Positions 45,001 through 56,439 of a DNA stretch of 64,000 bases are shown piece after piece; the first letter of the stretch is position 1; each line of letters starts with the position of its first letter. Position numbers and translations under genes: made by a program. Source of the DNA: Cristatella mucedo (Eukaryota; Bryozoa; Phylactolaemata; Cristatellidae); contig WPIO01000020.1 in the NCBI GenBank assembly GCA_009760855.2, forward strand, positions 498,001 through 562,000, in the 5' to 3' direction. Under the pieces are notes generated by a model that saw only the letters and a program-made list of their open reading frames with translations, was not told the origin of the DNA and searched no databases.

Positions 45001-45140
45001 CGTCTTCAATGCGAGTAATGTGATAGTAGACAATCTTGGTCAGGTAGTCGATGTGGAGCCATGTTTTTTCAACGGCAAAAGGGGGAGCAGGATGTTTGAT
45101 ATGTCCATACTTTGCGAAGATGGAGAAGACTTCTATTCAG
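45001..45140 (+). CDS. Candidate exon 2 of the same gene
   Basis: This is 140 bp between TGTGATTACAG (acceptor, with CCTAATC as a possible branch site 27 bp upstream) and ATTCAG/GTACAT (donor). The frame reads VFNASNVIVDNLGQVVDVEP, then CFFNGKRGSRMFDMSILCED and GEDFYS. It has two cysteines and an NAS glycosylation sequon, which together with the cysteines of exon 1 hints at an extracellular protein; that is inference. Phases fit: two bases come from exon 1 and one base is passed to exon 3. The intron before it is 170 bp. I do not recognise a domain. Confidence 0.4.
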
Positions 45141-45202
45141 GTACATGCTCTGTGTTTAGACGAAATTTCTTAGCTTTTCTTAATTCGAAAGTTTTTTATT
45201 TT

Positions 45203-45203
<1 letters not shown>

Positions 45204-45298
<95 letters not shown>
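45204..45298. repeat. (CA)n(TA)n compound microsatellite in the proposed intron 2
   Basis: About 76 bp of CA dinucleotides pass directly into about 18 bp of TA. Confidence 0.96.
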
Positions 45299-45523
45299 CT
45301 AAAAGGGTTTTGCAGTGGGTGTATGCTCAGCTGAAAGAGTATGCCGAATATTGTCGACCATACCCTACAGACTGAGTAGCTGAATGTAAAGCAAACGGGA
45401 CTAAGATGAATTGGCTAGACATGACCTCACGATAATGATTAGTCGCAGTCGCAATCATTTTGTGCAACGGTGTATGGAGGCTTGCTCGTTACTAACCGAG
45501 CTCTAGTTTTAAGAATTTTTCAG

Positions 45524-45546
45524 ATACGCACGACGTAAATCTGTAG
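45524..45546 (+). CDS. Candidate terminal coding exon
   Basis: After a very good acceptor (TTTTAAGAATTTTTCAG, ending at 45523), the frame carried over from exon 2 gives only THDVNL after the split codon, then TAG at 45544-45546. A poly(A) signal lies 28 bases further on. A different acceptor at 45951 (TTATTTTCAG) would also give a short end, so this choice rests on the nearby AATAAA. Confidence 0.22.
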
Positions 45547-45573
45547 CTAAATCCGCCCGCCAGTCTCATGCCA

Positions 45574-45579
45574 AATAAA
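45574..45579 (+). promoter_or_regulatory. Possible poly(A) signal AATAAA
   Basis: AATAAA follows the proposed stop codon by 28 bases. The hexamer alone is common in A/T-rich DNA; its value is its position. Confidence 0.25.
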
Positions 45580-47204
45580 GGGCCGATGCCTTGATGTATG
45601 AAAAGCCAACAGTTCAAAGACCAGTGTAAGCTCAGCTCGTTGCCCTGACTGCTGTGAGCGATGCAAGTGATCCCCAAATGGCTCCAACGGCAGCTGTTAA
45701 GGATGAGTCTCAAAAACCCTCTGTAGTAATTCATTGTAGAGCTTGAAGAGGTGGAGAAGGCTACCGTTGAGGCCTACAGTACATGGTTATGCTGTGTTAC
45801 AATTACTATCTAGGGCGTGAACGGCCTTAGAGGAGGGAGCAGTGAAAGTTGAACAAGCCGGAGCGGTTATATCATGACTGTACTCGATATTATTAATTTT
45901 TCTTAACTAAAATGGGCTCGCGCGGGGTATATGTCATGACTTATTTTCAGATGTTACACAAAGCATAACTTCATAGTTAGTAAGTTCATGGAATGAAGTG
46001 TTTTGAGCCTGGCAGCAAGTAATTGCACTTCGAAATTAGTTTTAAGCTGCATCTGTAGCTATGTAGGCTCTCGGGATAGATAGCTTCGAAACCACTGCAG
46101 CTAAACTTTACTTCAAATATCGTGTAATTGCATCCAAGGAACAACAGCTCCAAAATGGGACTTTCTAATTTACTAGGATGCACAGTATATGTGAGTATTG
46201 TACCCGGGGATATTAGGGTTAGCACTTTCCCGAAATAGGATCAAGTTCTGCACAGCACTGATCTGCAATTTACTTAAGATTGAATAAGCTCAGCTCCTTC
46301 GTTCACCCAAGTGTATCAAGTAATATTTCCATGTGTACATTTATGGGTGAGTAAGCAGTTAGTTCAGATCTTGGGCACTCAATTCAAGTAACAGTTCATG
46401 CTTCACAACCTGTCAGATAGCAATGTGATCCTTTGAGTACAATGGTCTCCATTAAAATCTATAGCAATGAGACTGAAGCATCAGGACTGCTAAGGCTACT
46501 CAGCAATTATTCAACACTTCCGACGCCAGATGTCACGAACTTCTCGCGGTGGCTACTAAACGGAAGTCCCGTGTCGCAACGCTGTACGAGTTAAGATGCC
46601 ATCCCTTGCAAACGCCAGACATCATCATTAGAGCTAGTACCTCGAAACATGTGTAACAAGCAGTACTAACTTCATCGATGCATGCAGGCAGGAATGCCAG
46701 TGGTAGTAGCAAAGCACAACAGCAATAAAAAAAATAAATGAACCCTTTATTATAATAAAATGAAATAAATAAACCCTTTAGTATAAAGCAACAAGTCGGT
46801 GTGGTTTTCTTAGAGCAGTCTATGAGGCAGGCACGGAGTTACGTGGTTGTACAGCACCAACCACAGCTTATATTCAAAGCCCAATGTTCAACCGACTCAC
46901 TACCACTTGAATCAGATTTTTAATACCATTTAAGCCATAGATTATAACATATCAGACTTAAAACTACTAATAATTCAGGAGCCGCTAAAAATCCAATTAC
47001 TGCATTAGGCATACCACTTTGGTGAGCCCACGTTTCATGGCACTTATTCTAGCAAATTGGGCATGGCCATCGATTGGGCTGCCCATTGGCCAGTTGATTG
47101 GTGTCATGCAGTCCGAATGCTGAGCTCCATGGGTACAGACACACTTGCTGCCCATGCTTTCTCTAATCAACTGACTTACTGTGTGACCGATAGTTGCGGG
47201 CAAC
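45580..47204. other. No gene seen; small 31-bp duplication
   Basis: Minus frames at 45492-45734 and 45986-46225 have no recognisable features. At 46733-46790 the motif AATAAATGAACCCTTTATTA recurs 31 bp later with changes. Confidence 0.45.
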
Positions 47205-47310
47205 TCTCGTTAGTCAGTTAAGGCATCGGACGATGCAGCTAATTAGATTGGCCCACGGCAAAAGGTGCCTAGTCAGGGTATTTAATTCGAATCCGCCCGC
47301 GACCTTTCTC
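47205..47310 (+). mobile_element. tRNA-like SINE head
   Basis: CGTTAGTCAGTTAAGGCATC (box A region) is followed about 50 bp later by TTTAATTCGAATCCGCCCGC (box B). The spacing is longer than in a tRNA, suggesting a SINE relic with a small insertion. No tail was found. Confidence 0.45.
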
Positions 47311-47789
47311 CACGAAGAGGTCATTCTTACAGCCTAGCTAAAGAGCGTGTGACTTGATGGCTGGTCAGTTGTGCGTCAGTCCTCATACTGGTCACATACG
47401 GCGGCTCTCGTCAGCTGAGGAATATAGGCGTTCAAGAATGGACTCGCTATTCAGGTATATTCAGATAATTATTTAATACTCTCTTGCTCAGCTATCGTCG
47501 CCGCATTGGCGTTCATTGGTGCGGCTCGCTACGACTCTTAGCTCCACTTTGAGGTGCCAGTTTTACGAACGTTCAATCATGCTAGCACTAGCGACGGTAC
47601 GTACTCTTTTTTTGCGGTACATAATGACTTTCGGACGCTACACCACTTTCGCTCGCTCCAAGCTCCACTACGGTATACAAAAATACGTAAATAGGAGCAG
47701 TAGCCTGTTACCTTTACCATAGGCTTTGATTTTGCTAGATATTACTGCGAAGCTTGCCAGTAGTATCACTAATGCTTGATTACAGATTA
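47311..47789. other. No gene seen
   Basis: A 68-codon frame at 47516-47722 has no recognisable features. Confidence 0.4.
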
Positions 47790-47870
47790 TCTTGTAGCGA
47801 GTTGTAAAGTGCCTGGCAAGAGATCGTTTTATATCCGGGCGCTACACAACCTGTGTATTCATTTTATTGT
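47790..47870 (+). mobile_element. Decayed L2-type tail
   Basis: GTTGTAAAGTGCCTGGCAAG, then AGATCGTTTTATATCCGGGC and GCTACAC, retains both arms of the family hairpin but no clear (TAA)n end. Confidence 0.5.
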
Positions 47871-48142
47871 TAATGTGGGTGCTGCATTTCGAAAAAAAAC
47901 AGATGAAACAAAGAGGCGCTGCGGGTACCCTGAAGCTGACCCCCCCCCTGCTGAGCCGGTGAGATTACGACTTCCGAGCGTTGCAGCGTTTGCGGGTAGC
48001 TGGTAAAATTGGGTGAGAGTTGCTCAGGCCCTGGCTTTCGCATTCCGTATCAAGCTCTGAAGGTTGGCAGAACAGCCGACAAAACACCTGGACTGCCGCA
48101 GAGAGACGTTGGTGGTAAACCACGTCTGGCCCACAGCAAAGC

Positions 48143-48146
<4 letters not shown>

Positions 48147-48208
<62 letters not shown>

Positions 48209-48213
48209 TCTCC
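48147..48213. repeat. (TC)n microsatellite
   Basis: About 60 bp of pure TC dinucleotides. Confidence 0.97.
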
Positions 48214-48754
48214 CCAGTCGCCGGGCCCGCCGGTTGTCTGTGCTCAAAAAACGGCTTTCGGTCGCTTAAAATAGTCGTATTAACGGAGACGGATGTCCAA
48301 ATCGGCGTCTCTTCACGTGACCACAGCACAGCTACCGCATTGAAATACCGATATACCCACCAACCCCTAGCAAAGTCACGTAAACCCGATGCATCGATGG
48401 CACTGCACTCATAAATGTGCTTACGAGGTCGTGTGCGCGGGCAGTGGTCTATTGTAGGCGACGCTGGTGAGACTGCTGCAGAAAGGCATTTGCAGATTCG
48501 GCGCAGATGATGAACAAGGGCACTGTCTCGTTACCAGCGGTCTCAGACGCTAGCGGTTCTTTCTCAGGGTTGCCCCGCTCGCCGCAACGCGAGAGGGCAT
48601 ACGCTCGAGGTGCCGCCGACTTTCGCTGGACGACCGTGTAAGCTAAGAAGGCCACTGCTGACAGCGTTCATCAGACCCTAGTAGATAACGTCAGCGCGGT
48701 AGTAACGGGGACTTAGAAGAGACGGATAGATAGAAAGAGAGTGAGAGACAGAAA

Positions 48755-48888
48755 GCCAGACAGCCAGACAGCCAGACAGCCAGACAGCCAGACAGCCAGA
48801 CAGCCAGACAGCCAGACAGCCAGACAGCCAGACAGCCAGACAGCCAGACAGCCAGACAGCCAGACAGCCAGACAGCCAGACAGCCAGA

Positions 48889-48918
<30 letters not shown>
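48755..48918. repeat. (GCCAGACA)17 followed by (GCCA)7
   Basis: Seventeen 8-bp units (48755-48890) show almost no variation, then seven 4-bp units made of the first half of the same motif (48891-48918). The Gln/Pro/Asp/Ser/Arg-rich frame on the plus strand and the Cys/Leu/Ala/Val/Trp/Ser-rich frame on the minus strand are products of the repeat. Confidence 0.96.
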
Positions 48919-48919
<1 letters not shown>

Positions 48920-48970
48920 ACAGACACAGACAGAGGCAGAGACCGAGGAAGTGACAGAGAAAGAGACTGA

Positions 48971-49245
<275 letters not shown>

Positions 49246-49527
49246 GGGAGGGGAGCGGAGGGGAGAGCAAAACCGCATCCCTGCGATGGCTGTGCACCGA
49301 GAGAGGTCGCGGAAAACCAGCGGTCAGCAAAAGCCGCAGAGCTCTTTGATTAACTAGATTGAGCCTGCGGTTTGTAACGCTGTTAACAGAACATAAACAT
49401 GTCGAGACTTGCCTGAGCGTGGGTCAGTGTCAGCGGGTACCAGAAAATAATCCAGGCGAAGTTCTCACAAAATGGAGCGGTGGTGAGCGAACCGTCGTAC
49501 GCCCAGTAATCTCTCAGCGTCGGGTCT

Positions 49528-49566
49528 GCAAAGATGGCGGCGCCCTACGGCTATAGCGGCCGCGAG
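49528..49566 (+). promoter_or_regulatory. Possible promoter-proximal start site and short first exon
   Basis: CAAAGATGGCGGCGCC lies in the CpG-rich domain. AAGATGGCGGC is the core known for YY1-type elements just downstream of animal transcription starts, and it also gives an ATG (49534) in good context. The frame reads MAAPYGYSGRE over 11 codons and meets GAG/GTGGCG at 49566/49567, a possible donor in phase 0. If not spliced it ends after 20 codons. No downstream exon was identified. Confidence 0.3.
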
Positions 49567-50000
49567 GTGGCGTCCCAAATGCCCAGCTGCCGATGAGTCA
49601 CCGAACTGGCTCGCTCATGGCAAATGCGGCCGCGTGCTGCAGCTGAGCTGTTTCGCCTCGAATCTCCTCAGCCGCACCTGCACGGCTTTCGGACTGCTGG
49701 CTGCTGGTTCAGGCACAGGAAATAGGTTTCCCTCTTTTCTTGCCCTGTGCGCCTCGGCAGGCGCATCTAACAGTTCGACTCACACCGCTGCTACCGTCGC
49801 AGGTATTTCAACGGATCGCGACAGCACCTGCACCCACCCGAGCTCCAACGCCCGAACACGCCCATAGCTGAGATAGGGCGACTGCGGCGGCGACCGCTCG
49901 TGCCGCCGTCGCGTCTTTGTCCTTCGGAACTTTGCAGCTCAACGAATCATTAGACAGATTTACACAAATGATGGAGCTGTCGCCGTTCCCGCAACACGAC

Positions 50001-50498
50001 TCAGGCCCAGGCGCTCGTAGGTGGCCGGCAGCCTGACCTCTGGAGCACGACCTTGCTTGCTGAAAGTCGACCCAAGATGGAGTCCGATGATACCGGTGCT
50101 GATAGTGTGAATCTTTTATGCAACGCCGGCGGCTCTGCACTCCCCGGCTGCACTTTTAAAGCAGCGTGTGTAAAGTCGGTCTTATAGGCTTCTACCTTTA
50201 TTGTGTCCATCTCGGAGCTCCATTCTTGTAGGAAGCTTAGACGGTCGATTTGCCTTCCGCCTTGCTTCCTATTAGCTCCAATCCGGGCGGTCAGGCAGAA
50301 ATAGCTTTCGTTAGGGAGATGGGAACCGGGCTTCCAGATACATTTCAAGCTTTGCGAGATAACCTTTATCGCCAGCCGTCCGATGCACAGATCCCCACAC
50401 AAAGACTTCGTAGTATCCCATAAACGTTGATGATCGTGCGACACGCGGATTGACTTCACTGGCCATAGCAAGGCGATTGCTCCTCCATCCGCTTCCAC
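50001..50498 (-). CDS. Unidentified 165-codon frame
   Basis: The minus frame begins MEADGGAIALLWPVKSIRVS and includes LWDTTKSLCGDLCIGRLAIK, IWKPGSHLPNESYFCLTARI and DRLSFLQEWSSEMDTIK. Just after that, AAAG/GTAGAA could be a splice donor (about 50192). Tryptophans, mixed hydrophobic and charged residues and an ATG near the CpG-rich domain make it the most protein-like frame in this stretch. I recognise no family or motif, and rare stops in GC-rich DNA may explain it. The part after the possible donor is more repetitive in Ser/Ala/Pro. Confidence 0.25.
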   Translation of the reverse strand: MEADGGAIALLWPVKSIRVSHDHQRLWDTTKSLCGDLCIGRLAIKVISQSLKCIWKPGSHLPNESYFCLTARIGANRKQGGRQIDRLSFLQEWSSEMDTIKVEAYKTDFTHAALKVQPGSAEPPALHKRFTLSAPVSSDSILGRLSASKVVLQRSGCRPPTSAWA

Positions 50499-51663
50499 TC
50501 CGACGCTAGCCAGCGGGTCGGGAAGGTTGGCCGGCGTACGGCAGTTTCTCGACCCCAGTTTCTCAACTGCAGTTGCCAGGACGCTGGCGAATCAGAGAGA
50601 GCAAAGGTTCCTGCTGCCAGACGCGAACCAAGACGCTTGCCAATGGGAGTGCTGCATTACTTTCGGTTTCAGACGAAAACTTTCTGTTAGAATTTAACGT
50701 TTGAACGCAAGTTGGAAATACATAAAAGTTTCAGAGCACCGTTTTTTTATGCGAACTTTCTGCAAAGTTGGTTGTTCTTTATCTAGACGTGCACACGAAA
50801 CTCGCCAACAATAGCACCCGCCAAGCCTTTCAAAGCGACAATGATGGCGTACCCAGGATGTAGCCTGCGATCGGTCGGTCTTGTTCGGTCCGGCCTCCGT
50901 CATGGCCATTAAGTATGTCCAGGCTTAGCTCGCCCGTCTTCGTTCGGTCTTCGATCAGCCTTGAACTCCCTCACCCTAGTGTTGGCGACACGTGCCAAAA
51001 GACTGCAGCAAGACTGACTCATGGCAGATGAATGGTGGACCGTGTAACCACGACTTAAGGCTATGAGATCATCGGATTGCGTAGATTTGCTCATCGTTCG
51101 AACCTTGACCATTTCTGGAGCCTCGTAACGTTGCTGACTGTACTAGGAATAACTTCGGCCTGAGCTGCCTGCTGGTCTCACGGTGCCGTGGCGATTGGAG
51201 GCGACCCCAGATCTTTAAAGTTCTTCCAGGTAATAGTCAACCGAATACGCAGCAACTTTGAATGTTTCCGAATTTATGAACTCCAGCAAGACTAATACAG
51301 TGGTTTTTCAGGAAAAAAATGCCGGTCAGACGGCAGCCAGGCGTGTAAATTGTCAGATAAAAAGTTCCGCGCGCGAGCACTCGGCTCACCGGTACTGTAG
51401 TTGACTTTAAAAGCAACCCCTTAATTAAACCGCTGCAGTCGTCTTACAGGTCCTCCCAGGCATCGTCAAATTTGCACATTACCACTGTAAGCCGAAAGCC
51501 TTTTCAAGTAGGCAAGTTGAAAGTGGTCAAGCAACCAGATTGGAGAGCAGAGAAGGCCGCATAATCGAACCTAAACTACGTCTGCTCTAATCGCTCAGCA
51601 TCCGAGTAACGGTGAGAGTGCCGTGCTTCTATAGCCAATTGCTTGCTAAGCGGCCTCCGAGCG

Positions 51664-51890
51664 AGGAGCGACATTTCACAGAGGGGTGAACCAGCGAGAG
51701 AAATAGTGTGTGAGATGGAGGCGAAAATCCGCATACAGCATGCTAAAGGCTGCGACGCAGCAGCAGCTCGCGGAGCAGAGCAAGGAGCGACATTTCACAG
51801 AGGGGGCACCAACGAGCGAAATAGTGTGGGAAACTCGTGTGAAAAACAGCTTACACCATCAAAGGCTACGACGCAGCAGCAGCTCGCGGC
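51664..51890. repeat. Imperfect tandem duplication, about 119 bp
   Basis: Unit 1 (51664-51782) and unit 2 (from 51783) share AGGAGCGACATTTCACAGAG, then GAAATAGTGTG, then CAGCAGCAGCTCGCGG, with small indels between. The two copies are in different reading frames, so this is not a protein repeat. Confidence 0.85.
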
Positions 51891-53199
51891 AGACCGACGG
51901 CTGGGTTAGTCTTTCTCTCTAGAACTACTCAAGAAAGACAGACCTGGGTGGGGTGAGAAAAAAACCCTAGCTGCTTAAACAGCCTCTTTTTTGTGTAGCG
52001 ACAGAAGAGCCTCGACGGCTATGAGACCGACGTCGTGAAAGCAACCGCCTTACCATCACGTGTGCCATCACGGCTCTACCCGTTCGAGCGCGGTTGATAC
52101 CTCGCAGCGTTCCGAATCCGGAAGTCCAAGCGACGGATCTAAACGATGCCGTTGTGCTTCGCTAAAAGCTTCACCCTAATTAATTTTTTCTAGTGGTAAC
52201 CAAGCAAGTGTCGAATGAAAGTGGTAGCGGGGAGGCGGAAGGTTGGGGTTAGGGGATGGTCCCTAATATGGAAGATGAGCAGGTACCACCAGAGCTTAGT
52301 GCCGTGCAAATATTAGAGAGCTTCGCACCGAAGTAACCTCGCTGCTGGGGGAGTGCGTTCGTTGCCGCTGGGGTGACGGGGGCGGGGTGGGTAGGTGACG
52401 TATCATATCGTCCGTTTGAGGAGGACGCACCTTGCCCGTTCGCCAGCGATCCGCGATGGATTTGGCTTCAATGAACAAAGCCATCTCCGGCTCTCAATAT
52501 CCGACGCGCTCTCCATGGTTGCACTCTCTGCATTCGATAGAGAGCGAGCCGCAAGATTCCGTCTCCTGTCTTCCCTCCCCCCCCGACTCCCACCCCTTCC
52601 GGCTTCTCTCAATCCCCAAGGCCGGCTTTCTGCCCAGCCTCGTTTGCACGAAAGCAATCTTCCGATTTTCTTGAGCGTTTTCTTGTTACCTGGTAAAAGT
52701 GAGGCGAGCGTGAACGGGGCCACGGCGGGTAAGATAGCTCTCTGTCCTTTGTGGCGCACGGCCTCCAACTGCTCAACTATGGTGCCGCCGCCGGTCGAGC
52801 GAAGCCACCCTTTCTACAAGGAAAGCCAAGCGAGCCAATGCGTGCGAGGCCGCTCAGCCAGCGTCGCTCGCCTCACGTCTACACAGAGGCGTTCGGTGAT
52901 TCGGGGTTCCCGCTTGCAGAGCTGCAGGAGCCCCTGGGATCGCAGGCGATCGTGACACGCGAGGCTTTAAGCGAGCTACGCAACGTCTCCCTAACAAGGT
53001 CATTTTCTCGAAAACGTTAGAATGAACACCGAGATTTAATCCTGATACAGTTCCATTTTAGTGGTCTCGTTCTATGTACTAAATTTCCTCATTTAATAGC
53101 TGTTTCGATCGCTTGCAATGTTGAGCCGGCTTGAGAGCTACAAACCCATCTCCAGTTCGATGGCTCAGTGTTTATGTCCCTGACTGTTTAGCTCAGGTA

Positions 53200-53490
53200 C
53201 ACAAACCTGATGCATTGTCCTGTAGTCACCTGCTGCCGACTGTGGCACAAACGTTTCTGCCATCCTGCAGTGCTGCTTTCACGTTATCCTGTTCCTTCAT
53301 CGCCCTCCGGAAAACACTATGCTCCTCACTCTCTCTTTGCTTCGTGAAACAAAGTCCGCTGGCTACGATTTTCGTAAAAAAATTCACGCAGGCTCTAAGT
53401 GTGCTGTACAAAATTCTCCTGCGTTACACCCGTATAGTCCTCGTGGCTTTGTGGAGCTACATACGGAGCTACTACACTCAGGCTCAGGTC
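53200..53490 (+). mobile_element. Decayed L2-B LINE 3' copy
   Basis: CTGCCGACTGTGGCACAAAC, then a TTCACGTTATCCTGTTCCTTC block, CTCTCTTTGCTTCGTGAAAC and GTACAAAATTCTCCTGCGTT follow the L2-B C-terminus. The 3' UTR follows as far as GGAGCTACATACGGAGCTAC. The frame is broken between 53280 and 53330. Confidence 0.75.
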
Positions 53491-55104
53491 TTCCAACGCC
53501 TCAAGGAACCGCTGAGGCCTTTGACCTGGCTCGATCAATGCAAGCAATAGCAATCAATGTCACGAAGACTTAAATAGTGAGCCCAGCTGTGCTACACTGA
53601 GCTAAACAGTCGACAAATGTAGACCCTGCGTTGTAACAAAGAAAGCTCCAAAAAGAGATTCTATTTGGTGCTTCACCGACAAAATCACTATTCCAACAAA
53701 CAGCACTCTGAATTGGGAAGAATTCGACACCCAGTTGAACTGCGATCCTCTCCCGATCCCTGCCAATTTGAGGAATACTATTGAAAATGCACATTGCTCC
53801 TTCAAGATCTCACACGAGCAATTTCGCTTGTATAAATGCAACACTGATAGCACAATTGTAGCAATTTAAAAAAAATTCACAATGATAATTGACTATACCT
53901 TGAATTATGAAATTGCCTTGATCTAAGATTTTTGTTGGCACAAAGAAAAACTTGTGAGCTCTGTTTGCTTAAGGAACGGGATTTCAAGTCAAAACTGTAA
54001 GTAGGCACAGTTTTTGTTCTACCCTTCACAGAGAAACCGTTAGGCTCGTGACCCCAAAATTAATATAGCTTTATTTTTTCAACAGTGTGCTTATTAAGGA
54101 TTCAAATTGCACTTTAATTCAAAATAATTCACTATCCGCTGTCCAATAGTCATTTCAAATATCCTCTTTCGCCACGCAAAATAAACGATCGAATTTTCTT
54201 TTGAACTTTTCGTGGATTTCTACAGCACTATGCCTCGTTCAAGCACAATGAACTGGCTTTCTCAAAGCTGGGCTTTTTCTAACGGGTCTTCAGAGACAGA
54301 CCATATATTTCCAAAGATTCGCACTTTCATCGATCAACAATGCTGCTACCACCACTACCTGCTATAAACTCAAATTCTAAAGAGCCCATTAAATAATAAT
54401 ATCTAACGCAAGAATAAGAAAGAGCCTTCGGAGCCAAGTACTAGCGAGAGTATTATCGTTTAGCACTCAGCTAGTAAAGCTCGACAAGATGCAATACTCA
54501 GCCGCCAATACAATTACAAAGAAGCGGAAGAGCAATGGTCGTTGCGATCGTTCACGGGGCACGCCTGGGATGGGGGTCGTCGTAGTCGCACCATGGTCAC
54601 TCTAAACGAGCAATCAATTTAGCTAGCAGTGGGCGGCCGGGCTTCCGTAGACGATCGTGAGCTCATCCTCGAGCAGGCGTGGCGAGTAGACGGCCTTGTT
54701 CGAGATCAGGTTTATCGGCGATTGACGTTGGTGGTGGCCCCGGAAGATCTCGCGATCTCTTGTGATCGCGTTTGTGAAGGAGAGGGCTGGCGATTGACGG
54801 TGAACGCTGCAGCCTCTCCGAAGTAGCCGACAGCATGGAGGACTGATATTTGACCGATCTGGCGGAAAGCACTCCCCTTTTGGTTTAGCTCTGGTCGATA
54901 GACGGGCTGTAGCTGCTTGCGACTGCCCTTTTGGACTGAATGAAAGGCAATGGCATCGGGAGTTCTTAGCCGGTTGGCCGGTGTGCCCCGGGCAGCCGGT
55001 CTTGAAAGCAAGCCCACCACCGGGCAGCATAGCCTTGAATCGTTTAGGCCTGTGCCTTTCTGTAGTCCAATCGCTGCTGCTATTGTACTGCTGTTGATAT
55101 CTCT
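53491..55104. other. No gene seen
   Basis: Frames at 54623-55030 (minus) and 54629-54826 (plus) overlap each other and resemble nothing I know. The rest is A/T-rich. Confidence 0.4.
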
Positions 55105-55165
55105 ACTTCCTAAGTGCTACTCACTACCACAATTGCTCTCCCTGACTCTGCTATGCTTCCCACTT
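55105..55165 (+). mobile_element. Small L2-B fragment
   Basis: TACTCACTACCACAATTGCT, then GACTCTGCTATGCTTCCCAC, matches 13499-13546 in the best L2-B copy. No tail is present. Confidence 0.65.
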
Positions 55166-55334
55166 TACATTGGAGTTTACATTGAATAAACACTATGATT
55201 TAAGAAGTGATATTTCATTGATTGTGAATCTAGCCCCCTAGATAGAAATCTTGCCGGTCTTGCCCCTCCCCTACATAAAGGTGTTGCTGTTCTTGCCTCC
55301 CCCAGAGCAATGCGAGTAGAATTTAAGCATACGT

Positions 55335-55500
55335 GTAGCAGATAACAACTAGGAAAGCTTGCAACAAAGGGAGAGGAAACTCAGTACCGCTTTCCCGAAA
55401 CTGAAGACAAACGTTGCATACGACACACTGTTAGGAAGGAAGAGACTAAAGAAGAAGCCGAGAAGCTTCGTGCTTTCAATGCTCAGTGAACAAACAACTT
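55335..55500 (+). repeat. Dispersed repeat D1, copy 2
   Basis: It aligns by eye with 14625-14830 (GCAACAAAGGGAG, then AAGGAAGAGACTAAAGAAG and GCCGAGAAGCTTCGTGC). The plus frame reads ETEDKRCIRHTVRKEETKEE, then AEKLRAFNAQ, before a stop. Confidence 0.4.
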
Positions 55501-56439
55501 ATTAAATAGTCAAAACAGAAAGAGACCGGAGGCAAGATTCGACTTCACTGCCCAGAATCGGTCTCGAGTCTTTGCCCGGCAGTAGGTCGGGCTCATCGGC
55601 TAGGCTGTGCTTACCGAAGGTCGGTTGGCACTCAGGCCTACATTGTGATGCAAGACTTTTACTTTTAACTTTTACTATGATCTGTCACTGGCATAAGCTG
55701 TTATCAGATACTAAATTAGAACAGCCCCTTAGAATCAAAACAGTTTTTAATCCTATGCAGTCGGCGGCAAAGGTACACAAAGAGTTCCGCACGAAGACAT
55801 TGTCCTTACTATTGTAGGTCACTCATGATTAACGTTAGGTGCCCGGCAGTGATAGAGTAAACCACCTCGCTGCTAGTTAAAGTAGGCTTTTTGAACGCTT
55901 ACAATGAGTAGATTGTATTGCGTTATGTGACTGCAACCAGACCAGAGAGACTGATTATATTTTATCCTACAGAAACCGTATGCGAGTTCTACCTGTTTTG
56001 AGCTAAGGGCTTTAAATCAGTCGTGATCAGAAAAAAGTTGTCCGTATTAGTAACCTTCACTTAGTCACATGAATACTCGAGCTGGATGCTTTACTGCTGA
56101 CCTGAAATGCTTCTCGAATCGAAAGTGCCTTTGCATAAATATCGCCTGTACATTCAGTTTGTCTTGAAATTTATTTACACGTATTCTGTTATGTGCATAA
56201 ACACTCATCGTTGGGCTTAGAGTATTGGTTGGACCCCGGATGATGGTAGCACCAAGATTTGTCTATCCTAAACGCTTTAACAAAATCTTCAGCAGAAATC
56301 GTGGCTGGAAGAAAATTATTATAATTTTACTCCCATTTCTCAATTTTGGCTAAATTTTTAAGCTAGTAAACAAGGCAAACGTTTTTGGAATTGAGTATAC
56401 AAGATTAATTGTGCGAAGATTGGGATTATATGCGTATGT
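55501..56439. other. No gene seen
   Basis: An 81-codon frame at 55572-55817 has no recognisable features. Confidence 0.45.

Noticed and set aside
48755-48918. CRISPR-like regular array
   Set aside because: Units are 8 bp with no spacers, in an animal genome; it is a simple tandem repeat.
52395-52955. 186-codon plus frame and 121-codon minus frame over the same bases
   Set aside because: Both are Ser/Arg/Pro-rich with no domains in GC- and CpG-rich DNA, where long chance frames are expected; only mentioned in the domain entry.
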